Shown here: one piece after another, positions 1 to 5,680 of the stretch | How the letters are laid out: each line of letters begins with the position of its first letter | Numbering within the stretch: the first letter of the stretch is position 1 | Assembly (NCBI GenBank): GCA_016932235.1 | Contig: JAFGDF010000168.1 | Span: 1-8,108 of the forward strand | Direction of reading: 5' to 3' | Source of the DNA: Deltaproteobacteria bacterium | GTDB lineage: Bacteria > Desulfobacterota > DSM-4660 > Desulfatiglandales > HGW-15 | DNA length: 8,108 nucleotides | Notes under the pieces: generated by a model | What the model saw: the letters and a program-made list of their open reading frames with translations, nothing else | Databases searched by the model: none | Told to the model about the DNA's origin: nothing | Program-made: the position numbers and the translations under genes

Positions 1-70
1 TGGCACTTTTTATTAAGAAAACAGTGATGGAAAACGGTAATAAAAGGATTCTAAAGAGTTTTTTAAACAT
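1..70 (-). CDS. Possible 5' end of a membrane or secreted protein running off the left edge
   Basis: On the minus strand an ATG at 70-68 opens a frame that stays open to the window edge (23 codons). The peptide begins MFKKLFRILLLPF and continues with a hydrophobic run ending in FLIKSA. A short basic start followed by a hydrophobic core is what a signal peptide or signal anchor looks like. The upstream DNA (about 71-230) is very AT-rich, which would suit a promoter region. Against it, no convincing Shine-Dalgarno sequence precedes the ATG and only 23 residues are visible. A competing plus-strand frame from position 3 to the TAA at 93-95 could instead be the tail of a gene entering from the left. 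No function can be assigned. Confidence 0.3.
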   Translation of the reverse strand, partial: MFKKLFRILLLPFSITVFLIKSA

Positions 71-230
71 GATAACGAGATTAGGTTGGATATAATTACA
101 GGAGATTATTATAAAATGTCCGGATATTTTCCTTTATTAATGAAATATGTTTGATATAATACAACGATAATGTTTAATAGTGGGATATAGATGACAATTG
201 ATTGAAAGAATTGAAATGTTCATCCAGAAA
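71..230. other. AT-rich non-coding segment, possible promoter region
   Basis: This stretch is markedly richer in A and T than the rest of the window and holds no long ORF. It contains TATAAT-like hexamers at 91-96 and 155-160 on the plus strand, but neither has a good -35 box at the right distance. It could hold the promoter of a leftward gene beginning near position 70, or of the distant rightward gene at 728. A 12-codon ORF starting at 115 has an AGGAGA-like sequence ahead of it, but it is too short to support as a gene. Confidence 0.3.
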
Positions 231-234
231 TCAT

Positions 235-439
235 CCCCCTCCCCCTGCCCCTCCCACCAGGGGGGCTGAAGACAGAGCTAACCTTGATGAACGACTCCAC
301 TGCCCCATTCCGCAAGGGGAGGGGTGGAAAATGGATAAATTGTGGTTTAACGGTGTGACCCAACCCCTCCCGCAAAGGGAGATGTGGCTGGGCAGAGCAA
401 ATGTTTCGAAGTTACTGAATAATCCCTCCCATAAGGAGG
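235..439. repeat. Cluster of four degenerate C-rich/G-rich hairpin repeats
   Basis: Four related units occur at about 235-265, 303-324, 364-383 and 424-439. Each has a C-rich arm such as CCCCTCCC, a short A-containing loop (CGCAA, GCAAA or CATAA) and a G-rich arm such as GGGGAGGGG. The third pairs CTCCC with GGGAG (367-371/377-381). The fourth pairs CCTCC with GGAGG (425-429/435-439). A better-preserved copy lies at 1324-1358, downstream of the next gene. Similar C-rich/G-rich intergenic repeats are common in deltaproteobacterial genomes. The clustering suggests an array or repeated insertion. ORFs crossing this stretch are proline/arginine-rich artefacts of the repeats. Confidence 0.65.
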
Positions 440-461
440 CTGTGTTGTATTTAAGAAGAAG

Positions 462-545
462 GTCATTCCGGACCCCCGTCTCCACGAGGGCAGGCTGTAA
501 GCAGCGAAATAAGCCTGCCCCTACATGTCTGAAGCCGGGGGAATC
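462..545 (+). repeat. GTCATTC/GAATC-ended hairpin repeat, copy A
   Basis: The unit begins with GTCATTC (462-468) and ends with GAATC (541-545). An outer stem pairs CCCCCG (473-478) with CGGGGG (536-541). An inner 9-bp perfect stem pairs GGGCAGGCT (488-496) with AGCCTGCCC (512-520) around a 15-nt loop. It shares its end sequences with copies B, C and D, but the core differs. The design (ATTCC...GGAAT ends around a self-complementary core) resembles dispersed repeats such as neisserial dRS3. Shared origin with dRS3 is not implied. Confidence 0.6.
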
Positions 546-568
546 AAGGATTACAAAATAAATTCAAA

Positions 569-662
569 GGATTCTGTATCCCGGCTCGCCCTTATGAATA
601 GGTTCCCACTGGGAAATTCAACAGGGCGAGCGACCGGCGTCGCTGGTCTTGGCCGGGATGAC
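569..662 (-). repeat. GTCAT(T/C)C/GAATCC-ended hairpin repeat, copy B, inverted relative to A
   Basis: Read on the minus strand, this unit starts GTCATCCCGGCC and ends GAATCC, matching the ends of copy A. An outer stem pairs ATCCCGGC (578-585) with GCCGGGAT (652-659). Inside it, GCTCGCCCT (584-592) pairs with AGGGCGAGC (623-631), and AGCGAC (629-634) pairs with GTCGCT (639-644). The inner pairings overlap slightly, so they are partly alternative folds. The whole 95-bp stretch is strongly self-complementary. It lies 66 bp upstream of the M15 peptidase gene. Confidence 0.55.
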
Positions 663-727
663 GAATTGCGGCGCAGTCTCAAGGCGAGGGGATTGCTTAC
701 AGGGCGGCATTACAGGGAGGGAATAAG

Positions 728-1288
728 ATGGCATCGAGAAGGCTTGAGGATCTTGTTGAAGAGATGCGTGAAAAGGCCGAGGATATTCAAAAGAGTTGTA
801 TGGAAAAAGGGGGATTTGACCTGCTCATCTACTGCACCCTACGCTCCCCGGAGGAACAGGCACGGCTTTACAGGCAATCACGCTCACGGCAGGAGATCGA
901 CCGGAAGATTAAGACACTGCACAGCCGCGGATTCGATTTTCTTGGCCAGGTCCTGGAAGATGTGGGACCCTGCCACGGCCCAAAGGTGACCAATGCAGGG
1001 CCTGGGGAGTCCTGGCATAATTACGGCCGGGCATTTGACGCGGTACCTCTCGTGGGGGGTAAACCGGCCTGGGATTATCGGAAATCCCGGTCCCTTTGGG
1101 ACACCTATGGCGAGGTAGTCCGGCAGGCAGGGTTATACTGGGCCGGAGACTGGACCCGTTTCCGGGAGTATCCCCATGCACAGCTAATGTCAGGTAATAA
1201 CCCCCTGAAAGAGATGCCGGCTGATCAGGTTTACGTTGCCCTTCTTGGGGGTGAAAGGGCTATTAGCGATGATATTGCATTTGTCTGA
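728..1288 (+). CDS. M15-family peptidoglycan peptidase (endolysin / CwlK-like)
   Basis: The 186-residue product has the hallmarks of LAS/M15 zinc peptidases of the phage-endolysin and CwlK type, which cut the L-Ala-D-Glu or related peptide bond in peptidoglycan stems. RS.EEQARLY at residues 39-48 is the usual N-terminal family motif. SWHNYGRAFD (95-104) gives zinc ligands His97 and Asp104. EYPH (147-150) gives the catalytic acid Glu147 and the third ligand His150. No signal peptide or cell-wall anchor is visible, so export would need a holin-type route or lysis. The ATG at 728 is supported by AGGGAGG at 714-720, 7 nt upstream. The gene stands alone between repeat clusters, with no phage structural gene nearby. 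It may be a domesticated lysin or the remnant of a mobile element. The family call is firm; bond specificity and role are inferred. Confidence 0.88.
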   Translation: MASRRLEDLVEEMREKAEDIQKSCMEKGGFDLLIYCTLRSPEEQARLYRQSRSRQEIDRKIKTLHSRGFDFLGQVLEDVGPCHGPKVTNAGPGESWHNYGRAFDAVPLVGGKPAWDYRKSRSLWDTYGEVVRQAGLYWAGDWTRFREYPHAQLMSGNNPLKEMPADQVYVALLGGERAISDDIAFV

Positions 1289-1323
1289 GGAATGGCTTAT
1301 TTATTATTTCCAATAGATGATTC

Positions 1324-1358
1324 CCCCTCCCCTCTGTCCCCTCCCACAAGGGGAGGGG
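1324..1358. repeat. C-rich/G-rich hairpin repeat, best-preserved copy
   Basis: CCCCTCCC (1338-1345) pairs perfectly with GGGAGGGG (1351-1358) around the loop ACAAG. It is preceded by another C-rich run from 1324. It belongs to the same family as the four degenerate copies at 235-439, so the family lies on both sides of the M15 gene. It is 36 bp after that gene's stop codon and could act as a terminator-like hairpin, although no T-tract follows. Confidence 0.65.
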
Positions 1359-1425
1359 AATATCACGCCTGTCTAAAATCGTTTTTTCTTTGGACAGCAT
1401 TTGCTGCATCTTAAGTGAATGCTGT

Positions 1426-1453
1426 GGATTCTTCGATCAAGTCGAAGAATGAC
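1426..1453 (-). repeat. GTCATTC/GAATCC-ended hairpin repeat, copy C
   Basis: GGATTC at the left and GAATGAC at the right are the same termini as copies A and D, read on the minus strand. ATTCTTCGA (1428-1436) pairs perfectly with TCGAAGAAT (1442-1450) around a 5-nt loop. The unit is a compact 28-bp version with no nested insert. Confidence 0.65.
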
Positions 1454-1496
1454 AAAAAAATCTAAACCATGAGGCCGTCTGTAAGGTCATTCTAAG

Positions 1497-1525
1497 GTCA
1501 TTCTGTGGCTTTGACCACAGAATCC
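1497..1525 (+). repeat. GTCATTC/GAATCC-ended hairpin repeat, copy D
   Basis: The unit begins GTCATTC (1497-1503) and ends GAATCC (1520-1525). ATTCTGTGG (1500-1508) pairs perfectly with CCACAGAAT (1515-1523) around the loop CTTTGA. Its termini match copy C, but its core stem has a different sequence that keeps full pairing. Just upstream, the 11-mer AAGGTCATTCT occurs twice in tandem (1483-1504), so the left end of this element is duplicated. Confidence 0.65.
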
Positions 1526-1696
1526 ATTTTGCCTATCGCCTTGCATATTTTGTTCGGCCCATTTGCGCTGGGACAACCTGAAGTTTTGAACGAAAGAGGC
1601 ATTGTGTAAAATCAAATACTTATCTGCCTAACTAACCGAGATTAAATTTATTTTGGACAGCAATGGGGGAATATATGGATAAAGAAAGGCTTCTGA

Positions 1697-2920
1697 TCAG
1701 TCCCTGGAGGTTGGTACCGATGCCCTGTAGATGGTGCCGGTTCCCCTGATCCTGTATCGCCCCACTGACGCGGGGACAAACAGGACATTGCCCCTGTGGA
1801 AAGGCAGGATGTCGCCACTGCCCCTGTCTTCCACACTGGAGCTCCCTTCAAGACATATCATGATCGCTGCGCTTTTCGTTTCAGGGCTTACATAAATGGA
1901 TTCTTTATGGGTAAGTCTTATGACGGAGAGCATAAATTCTTCCGCTATGACAGGATATAGGGATTCCATGGAATCCATGTCCTCAGGGAAGAGCACTTCC
2001 GGATCACGGGGACTGAAGTCCAGTATGCCCAAAAGTTCCTCCATGTCAATATGCTTGGAGGTCAGCCCTCCCCTTAAGACATTATCCGAGTTGGCCATCA
2101 GCTCAAGGCCGGCGCCTTCAAGGTAGGCATGGAGCTCTCCGGCCGGAATGAAAAGGGCCTCTGCAGGCTGAAGTCTGATCAGGTTGAGAAAGAGGGGCGA
2201 GAGACTCCCCATATCACGGGGATACTCCTGTTCGAGCCTCCTTACCCATTGAAAGGGCGGATCTGAAATCCCCCTTTTATCTATACGGGATATGACATTT
2301 TTTAGAAGAGGGCCTGAAACGTCCTTTTCAACGGTCATGAGGGATTGAAAAAATGCCTTCAGACCTTCACTATCCGGATGGTCGACCAAATGGGTTATCC
2401 CCGGGGTCTCTGCCGATTGTCCGGCCTTTTCCATTAACCGGATTATATCTTCAATCCTGCGAAAGCCCTTCAGTATCCACATGGGCTCCAGGGCGCAGAT
2501 GAGTTCGGGTTTATGGTTTTCATCCCGGTAATTCCGGTTTGACGCATCAAGGGGTATCTTTTTCCGATTTTCCTCTTCAAAGCCCTTTCTTGCCTGCTCC
2601 CTATCGGGATGGGCCTGGATCGAGAGGGGCCTGGAGGCGGCAAGGAGTTTGAATAGAAAGGGCAGTTTATTATGGAAACGGCTTGCGACGGACGGCCCAA
2701 GGATCTCAACAGGGTTCTGATCAATAAGTTCCAGAAGGGAACGAGACTCATTGCCATTGTATAAAAGGGAGGGTGCTTTTGGGTGGGACCCCATCCACAT
2801 CTCCGCGTAAGGGCTTTCTGCCGGAGACTTTTCTCCAAGGAGTTCAGGAATAAAAGTCCTTGATCCCCAGGTGTATTTCTGAATGCTGTTTTGTAGTTTT
2901 ACGATCCTTTTCATTGCCAT
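1697..2920 (-). CDS. manA: Mannose-6-phosphate isomerase, class I
   Basis: The 407-residue product interconverts fructose-6-phosphate and mannose-6-phosphate in the cytoplasm, feeding GDP-mannose and surface polysaccharide synthesis or mannose use. All class I (cupin) landmarks are present. YTWG is at 16-19. SIQAHPD (100-106) supplies zinc ligands Gln102 and His104. HKPELICAL (136-144) supplies Glu139. GELHAYL (261-267) supplies His264, followed by the signature MANSDNVLRGGLTSKH (275-290). Length is normal for the family, with an intact C-terminal cupin half. The start could be the ATG at 2920 or the ATG six bases further in; neither has a strong Shine-Dalgarno sequence. The gene is divergent from the cNMP/PilZ gene at 3002, with 81 bp between them, and appears monocistronic. 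Confidence 0.95.
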   Translation of the reverse strand: MAMKRIVKLQNSIQKYTWGSRTFIPELLGEKSPAESPYAEMWMGSHPKAPSLLYNGNESRSLLELIDQNPVEILGPSVASRFHNKLPFLFKLLAASRPLSIQAHPDREQARKGFEEENRKKIPLDASNRNYRDENHKPELICALEPMWILKGFRRIEDIIRLMEKAGQSAETPGITHLVDHPDSEGLKAFFQSLMTVEKDVSGPLLKNVISRIDKRGISDPPFQWVRRLEQEYPRDMGSLSPLFLNLIRLQPAEALFIPAGELHAYLEGAGLELMANSDNVLRGGLTSKHIDMEELLGILDFSPRDPEVLFPEDMDSMESLYPVIAEEFMLSVIRLTHKESIYVSPETKSAAIMICLEGSSSVEDRGSGDILPFHRGNVLFVPASVGRYRIRGTGTIYRASVPTSRD

Positions 2921-3001
2921 ACCGCACTGAATGCTTTACAATATATTTTTTTTGAAAAATATGCTATTATTTTTGTATCAAAGAGACAGGGAGGCCCTTA
3001 G
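2921..3001. promoter_or_regulatory. Divergent intergenic region, likely promoters for manA and the cNMP/PilZ gene
   Basis: This 81-bp, very AT-rich gap separates two genes that start away from each other, so promoters for both probably lie here. On the plus strand TTTACA (2935-2940) and TATGCT (2960-2965) are 19 bp apart, and TTGAAA (2952-2957) is 17 bp before a GTATCA hexamer (2975-2980). Either is a plausible but weak sigma-70 arrangement. AGGGAGG at 2988-2994 is the ribosome binding site for the plus-strand gene. No clear operator palindrome was seen. Confidence 0.4.
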
Positions 3002-3691
3002 ATGTTTACCCCCATATCAGAAGAGACCTATACAGACGGACAGGTTATTTTTAACGAGCAGAGTCCCGGAGACTGGGTGTATATAGTTCTTTCAGGGAGC
3101 GTGGAGATATCAAAATCAATCGGGGATCAAAAGTTTGTAATAGACACGCTCAAGGAAGGAGAGGTCTTCGGCGAATTGAGTTTTTTAGGAGGAATAAAGC
3201 GTACAGCCACGGTAACGGCGGTCGGTGATACAACCGTGGGGATAATTGACCGCAACATCCTGGATGAGGAATTCAACAGGCTTTCCTCTGATTTCAGGGC
3301 CGTTCTTGTGGCGGTTGTAAAAAGGTTTAAGATCCTGACAGACCGGCTGTCCGATGCATCAGGCAGGAAAGAGCCAAGAATACAGAAGACCCTGTCCCTG
3401 TCCTATAAGGATAGGCAGAGCTTTTTAAAGGCATTTTCGGGCGACATCAGCAACGGAGGTCTTTTTATCAAGACTGCCGGCCCTCTTCCGCGGGGGGAAA
3501 AATTCCTGCTCAAGCTTCAGCTTCCGGATATTCCGGAGCATCTGGATATAAATTGTACGGTCGCATGGGAAAAAAAGGAGGCGGGCGGCGAGGATAAACG
3601 TCCACAGGGTATGGGCGTTAAATTCATGGAGATGAGCGGAAAGGATAGGGAGATCCTCGGGAGATACCTGAAATCCATTAGCTCAAAATAA
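3002..3691 (+). CDS. Cyclic-nucleotide-binding domain protein fused to a PilZ-like domain
   Basis: The 229-residue cytoplasmic protein joins two nucleotide-sensing folds. Residues about 5-115 form a CRP/cNMP-binding domain; the phosphate-binding cassette FGELSFLGGIKRTATV (56-71) keeps Gly57, Glu58 and Arg67. Residues about 124-226 look like the PilZ subfamily common in deltaproteobacteria (TIGR02266-like), with DISNGGLFIKT (148-158) giving the DxSxxG c-di-GMP motif. The N-terminal RxxxR motif is not intact: Arg126 is followed by Lys130 where the second Arg would be. No helix-turn-helix is visible, so it is probably not a transcription factor. It may act as a protein-level switch, perhaps in motility or surface behaviour. 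The start at 3002 is supported by AGGGAGG 7 nt upstream. Domain calls are firm; ligands are inferred. Confidence 0.88.
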   Translation: MFTPISEETYTDGQVIFNEQSPGDWVYIVLSGSVEISKSIGDQKFVIDTLKEGEVFGELSFLGGIKRTATVTAVGDTTVGIIDRNILDEEFNRLSSDFRAVLVAVVKRFKILTDRLSDASGRKEPRIQKTLSLSYKDRQSFLKAFSGDISNGGLFIKTAGPLPRGEKFLLKLQLPDIPEHLDINCTVAWEKKEAGGEDKRPQGMGVKFMEMSGKDREILGRYLKSISSK

Positions 3692-3904
3692 CCTGCGGGT
3701 AATTAATATGAGTCTTCTCACAATTAGTCAGGAGAAAGTGGTTTAGGATTCAAGGGTTAAAGTGGTCAAGTGTTTCTTTTCTAACAATTTTATCAAACCT
3801 TTAATTCTTTGTAATTTTTGAGCATTTCACTCGAATCCTTGAATCCTGAGCCCCTTGAACCCTTCCCATCGATCAGTTAGCTTAGAGATGGTCCATTAAT
3901 ATAT
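3692..3904. repeat. Convergent intergenic spacer with 11-bp inverted repeat
   Basis: The spacer lies between two genes that end towards each other. AGGATTCAAGG (3745-3755) is exactly inverted as CCTTGAATCCT (3837-3847), about 80 bp apart. Nearby variants of the same word (CAAGGGTT at 3751-3758, and CTTGAACCCTT further right) suggest a larger degenerate inverted repeat built on TTCAAGG. It may be a dispersed repeat or a bidirectional transcription stop, but there is no compact hairpin followed by a T-tract. No gene is supported in it. Confidence 0.5.
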
Positions 3905-5242
3905 CTATTTCCTATAAACCCCGTATTCCTTTACAGATTCCATCATAACTTTTATATTTTCCAGGTTTGCGTTGTCGGCCGTAGCGCCCGGCGCCATGAT
4001 ATAACCGCCGTCCTTTCCGGCTGTTTCAATAAGCTTACGGCAGTATTCCCTGACCTCATCCCTTGTGCCTGTTACGAGTAAAGATGCCGGAATATTACCC
4101 ATGATACAGGCCCTGCCGCCAAGGATCTCCTTTGCCCTTGCCATATCGGTATGGTCAAAATGCCATACCACCTTACCTTTTGGAAGTTCACTGATTATCT
4201 CCAGCCGGCTGTTGTATCCCCCCTCTGCAAAGAGCCTTGGCACAAGTCCTTCCTCCACAATGCCCAATATGACCCTCTTAAGGTATGGCCAGTAGAACGT
4301 GTTAAACTGAGCTTCGGACATGAAACCGTCGGCCCCCCTGTGGAGAGGGATAAAGATTATCGGGACACCGGTCCTTTCCGCCCCTGCCACGGCGGCCCTT
4401 ATGACGGCGGGTATCATCTCCTCCATATATTCAAAAAGTTTGTCCGGTTGGCGGAACATATCCATGACCGTGCCTTTTGTTCCTCTTAATGAGGCCCCGA
4501 TACGGTCGAGGGGAGAGATGGCCCCGGCAGTGCCACCGTAAAAGATCGGCAGACCCGATGCCAGTCCTTCCCGGTCCAGTTGGGAGATTACTCCTCTCCA
4601 TTTCTTCTCTTCCTCACCGGCCTCGAAAAACGCCCTGAAAACCGCCTGAATCTCAGGATCTGCAAAGGCCGCGAATCCTCCACCGGGTGCGGCTCCTATG
4701 GCGGTCAGGGGAGGGAGCTTTTTTAAGGCCTCCGCCACCCCACAGATCCTCGGCAGGTAGGTCCTGAAATGAAAGTCAGCAGGGTCCTTCCGAATGATAT
4801 CCCACTCATCGGCCCTGACGTATTCGCCTTCAAGGTATTGGGCGGCAAGGTCATCCGACAAGCCGTGGCCGGGCCATTTGTACATCCTGGAGTTGATGAT
4901 ATCGAGGACCCTGCCGCACCTGATAACACCGGCGCTGGGAAGAATATCGAGCTCAAAATCATCAATATATTTCTTCCATGCCTTGACGACCTTGTTTATA
5001 TCATACATTACATCCCTGACCGTGTAACCTGAATAGCGGGCCGGCGTATGTCCCGGGTTTGCGGCCAGAGGGACCCTGTCCGGTTCCCTGAGCTTTATCG
5101 CGTCTATAAGCCGGTTGACCCTTTCTTTGTAAAGTCTTTCCGCCTCAGGGCTTATAAATTCTATATTGTCAGGTGAGAGCCATTGCTTGAATCTTTCCGC
5201 CTGTTTTTCATCAGGAGATAATCCAGCCCATTTGTTTTCCAT
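3905..5242 (-). CDS. Uroporphyrinogen decarboxylase superfamily protein (UroD/MtaA-like)
   Basis: The 445-residue product belongs to the UroD superfamily, which includes true HemE and the corrinoid methyltransferases MtaA and CmuA. Support comes mainly from the C-terminal half: HRGADGFMSEAQFNTFYWPY (301-320), WHFDHTD (360-366), CIMGNIPASLL (379-389), then GGYIMAPGA (412-420) and an ENIKVMMESVKEYG-type end. The canonical HemE N-terminal motif (RxPxWxMRQAGR) is absent and the N-terminus is about 50 residues longer, so it is unlikely to be housekeeping HemE. Such paralogues are numerous in anaerobes and often act on methylated or corrinoid substrates; the substrate here is unknown. AGGAGA (5251-5256) precedes the ATG by 8 nt. 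It is the last gene of the minus-strand cluster, 33 nt after the small membrane protein gene. Confidence 0.85.
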   Translation of the reverse strand: MENKWAGLSPDEKQAERFKQWLSPDNIEFISPEAERLYKERVNRLIDAIKLREPDRVPLAANPGHTPARYSGYTVRDVMYDINKVVKAWKKYIDDFELDILPSAGVIRCGRVLDIINSRMYKWPGHGLSDDLAAQYLEGEYVRADEWDIIRKDPADFHFRTYLPRICGVAEALKKLPPLTAIGAAPGGGFAAFADPEIQAVFRAFFEAGEEEKKWRGVISQLDREGLASGLPIFYGGTAGAISPLDRIGASLRGTKGTVMDMFRQPDKLFEYMEEMIPAVIRAAVAGAERTGVPIIFIPLHRGADGFMSEAQFNTFYWPYLKRVILGIVEEGLVPRLFAEGGYNSRLEIISELPKGKVVWHFDHTDMARAKEILGGRACIMGNIPASLLVTGTRDEVREYCRKLIETAGKDGGYIMAPGATADNANLENIKVMMESVKEYGVYRK

Positions 5243-5275
5243 ATATAAGTTCTCCTATCTAATATTTAATCATTC

Positions 5276-5680
5276 CTATTCCCACCGGTCCTTTCCGGTC
5301 TTTCTCATCTCAATAGAACGAAACCTTCCGACCCTGCCCTGATCGCTGATAAATGAACTCAGGAGCCAGCTCACAAGGCTGATCAGGAGGGAACCCGCGA
5401 CCGCTGACCAGAAATCCCTTACCACAAGACCGGAGATAATGCCCGAGACCATCAGAAGCAGTACCCCATTTATTATAAAGGTAAAGAGACCCAGAGTAAG
5501 GATATTCAAAGGAAGGGTCAGTATTATCAGGACCGGGCGGAAAAAGGCGTTTAATATTCCCAGGAATGCCGCGGCAATGAGGGCGCTGCCGAAGCCCGTG
5601 ATCCGGATCCCCTCCAGGAGATAGGCGGTCAGCATGATTGCCGCAGTGAGAACCAGCCAGCGTATTATAACTCCCTTCAT
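5276..5680 (-). CDS. Small membrane protein, PF04020 (phage holin 4 superfamily / YvlD-like)
   Basis: The 134-residue protein is almost entirely hydrophobic up to residue 111, with about four transmembrane segments (roughly 5-23, 30-53, 57-83 and 90-111) and a short basic tail. The block LGILNAFFRPVLIILTLPLN (40-59) followed by ILTLGLFTFIINGVLLL is the recognisable signature of this family. Members are called holin-like by similarity, but in most bacteria they are chromosomal membrane proteins of unknown role, and nothing here shows lysis function. The start is well fixed: AAGGAGG (5688-5694) lies 7 nt ahead of the ATG. The ATG overlaps the TGA of the upstream hydrolase gene as ATGA (5680-5677), so translation is probably coupled. 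Confidence 0.85.
   Translation of the reverse strand: MKGVIIRWLVLTAAIMLTAYLLEGIRITGFGSALIAAAFLGILNAFFRPVLIILTLPLNILTLGLFTFIINGVLLLMVSGIISGLVVRDFWSAVAGSLLISLVSWLLSSFISDQGRVGRFRSIEMRKTGKDRWE

Larger units (their letters stand above)
1289..1696. other. Intergenic region between M15 gene and manA, rich in repeats
   Basis: No gene is supported here. The stretch holds one C-rich/G-rich hairpin (1324-1358) and two GTCATTC-ended hairpins (1426-1453, 1497-1525). It also contains an 11-bp tandem duplication AAGGTCATTCT (1483-1493 and 1494-1504), and a direct repeat TTTGGACAGCA at 1389-1399 and 1652-1662. No classical hairpin-plus-T-tract terminator is evident for manA. The hairpins could act as transcription stops between the two convergent genes. 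Confidence 0.6.

Noticed and set aside
3..95. Plus-strand open frame from the left edge to TAA at 93-95 as a gene tail
   Set aside because: Only about 30 residues are visible, with no recognisable motif; the opposite strand offers an equally plausible start. It is not listed as a feature.
155..160. TATAAT as a promoter for the M15 gene
   Set aside because: There is no good -35 box at 16-18 bp, and the gene begins more than 550 bp downstream.
235..439. CRISPR array
   Set aside because: The units are degenerate, C-rich/G-rich hairpins with irregular short spacing; they lack identical repeats and uniform spacers.
202..561. 119-codon plus-strand ORF rich in Pro and Arg
   Set aside because: It runs through the C-rich/G-rich repeats and the copy A hairpin; composition follows the repeats and no family resemblance is seen.
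525..989. 154-codon plus-strand ORF overlapping the M15 gene
   Set aside because: It covers the copy B repeat and then shadows the M15 coding sequence in another frame; the M15 frame has clear motifs and a good ribosome binding site.
4151..4489. Plus-strand ORFs inside the UroD-like gene
   Set aside because: These are antisense shadows of a gene with strong family motifs.
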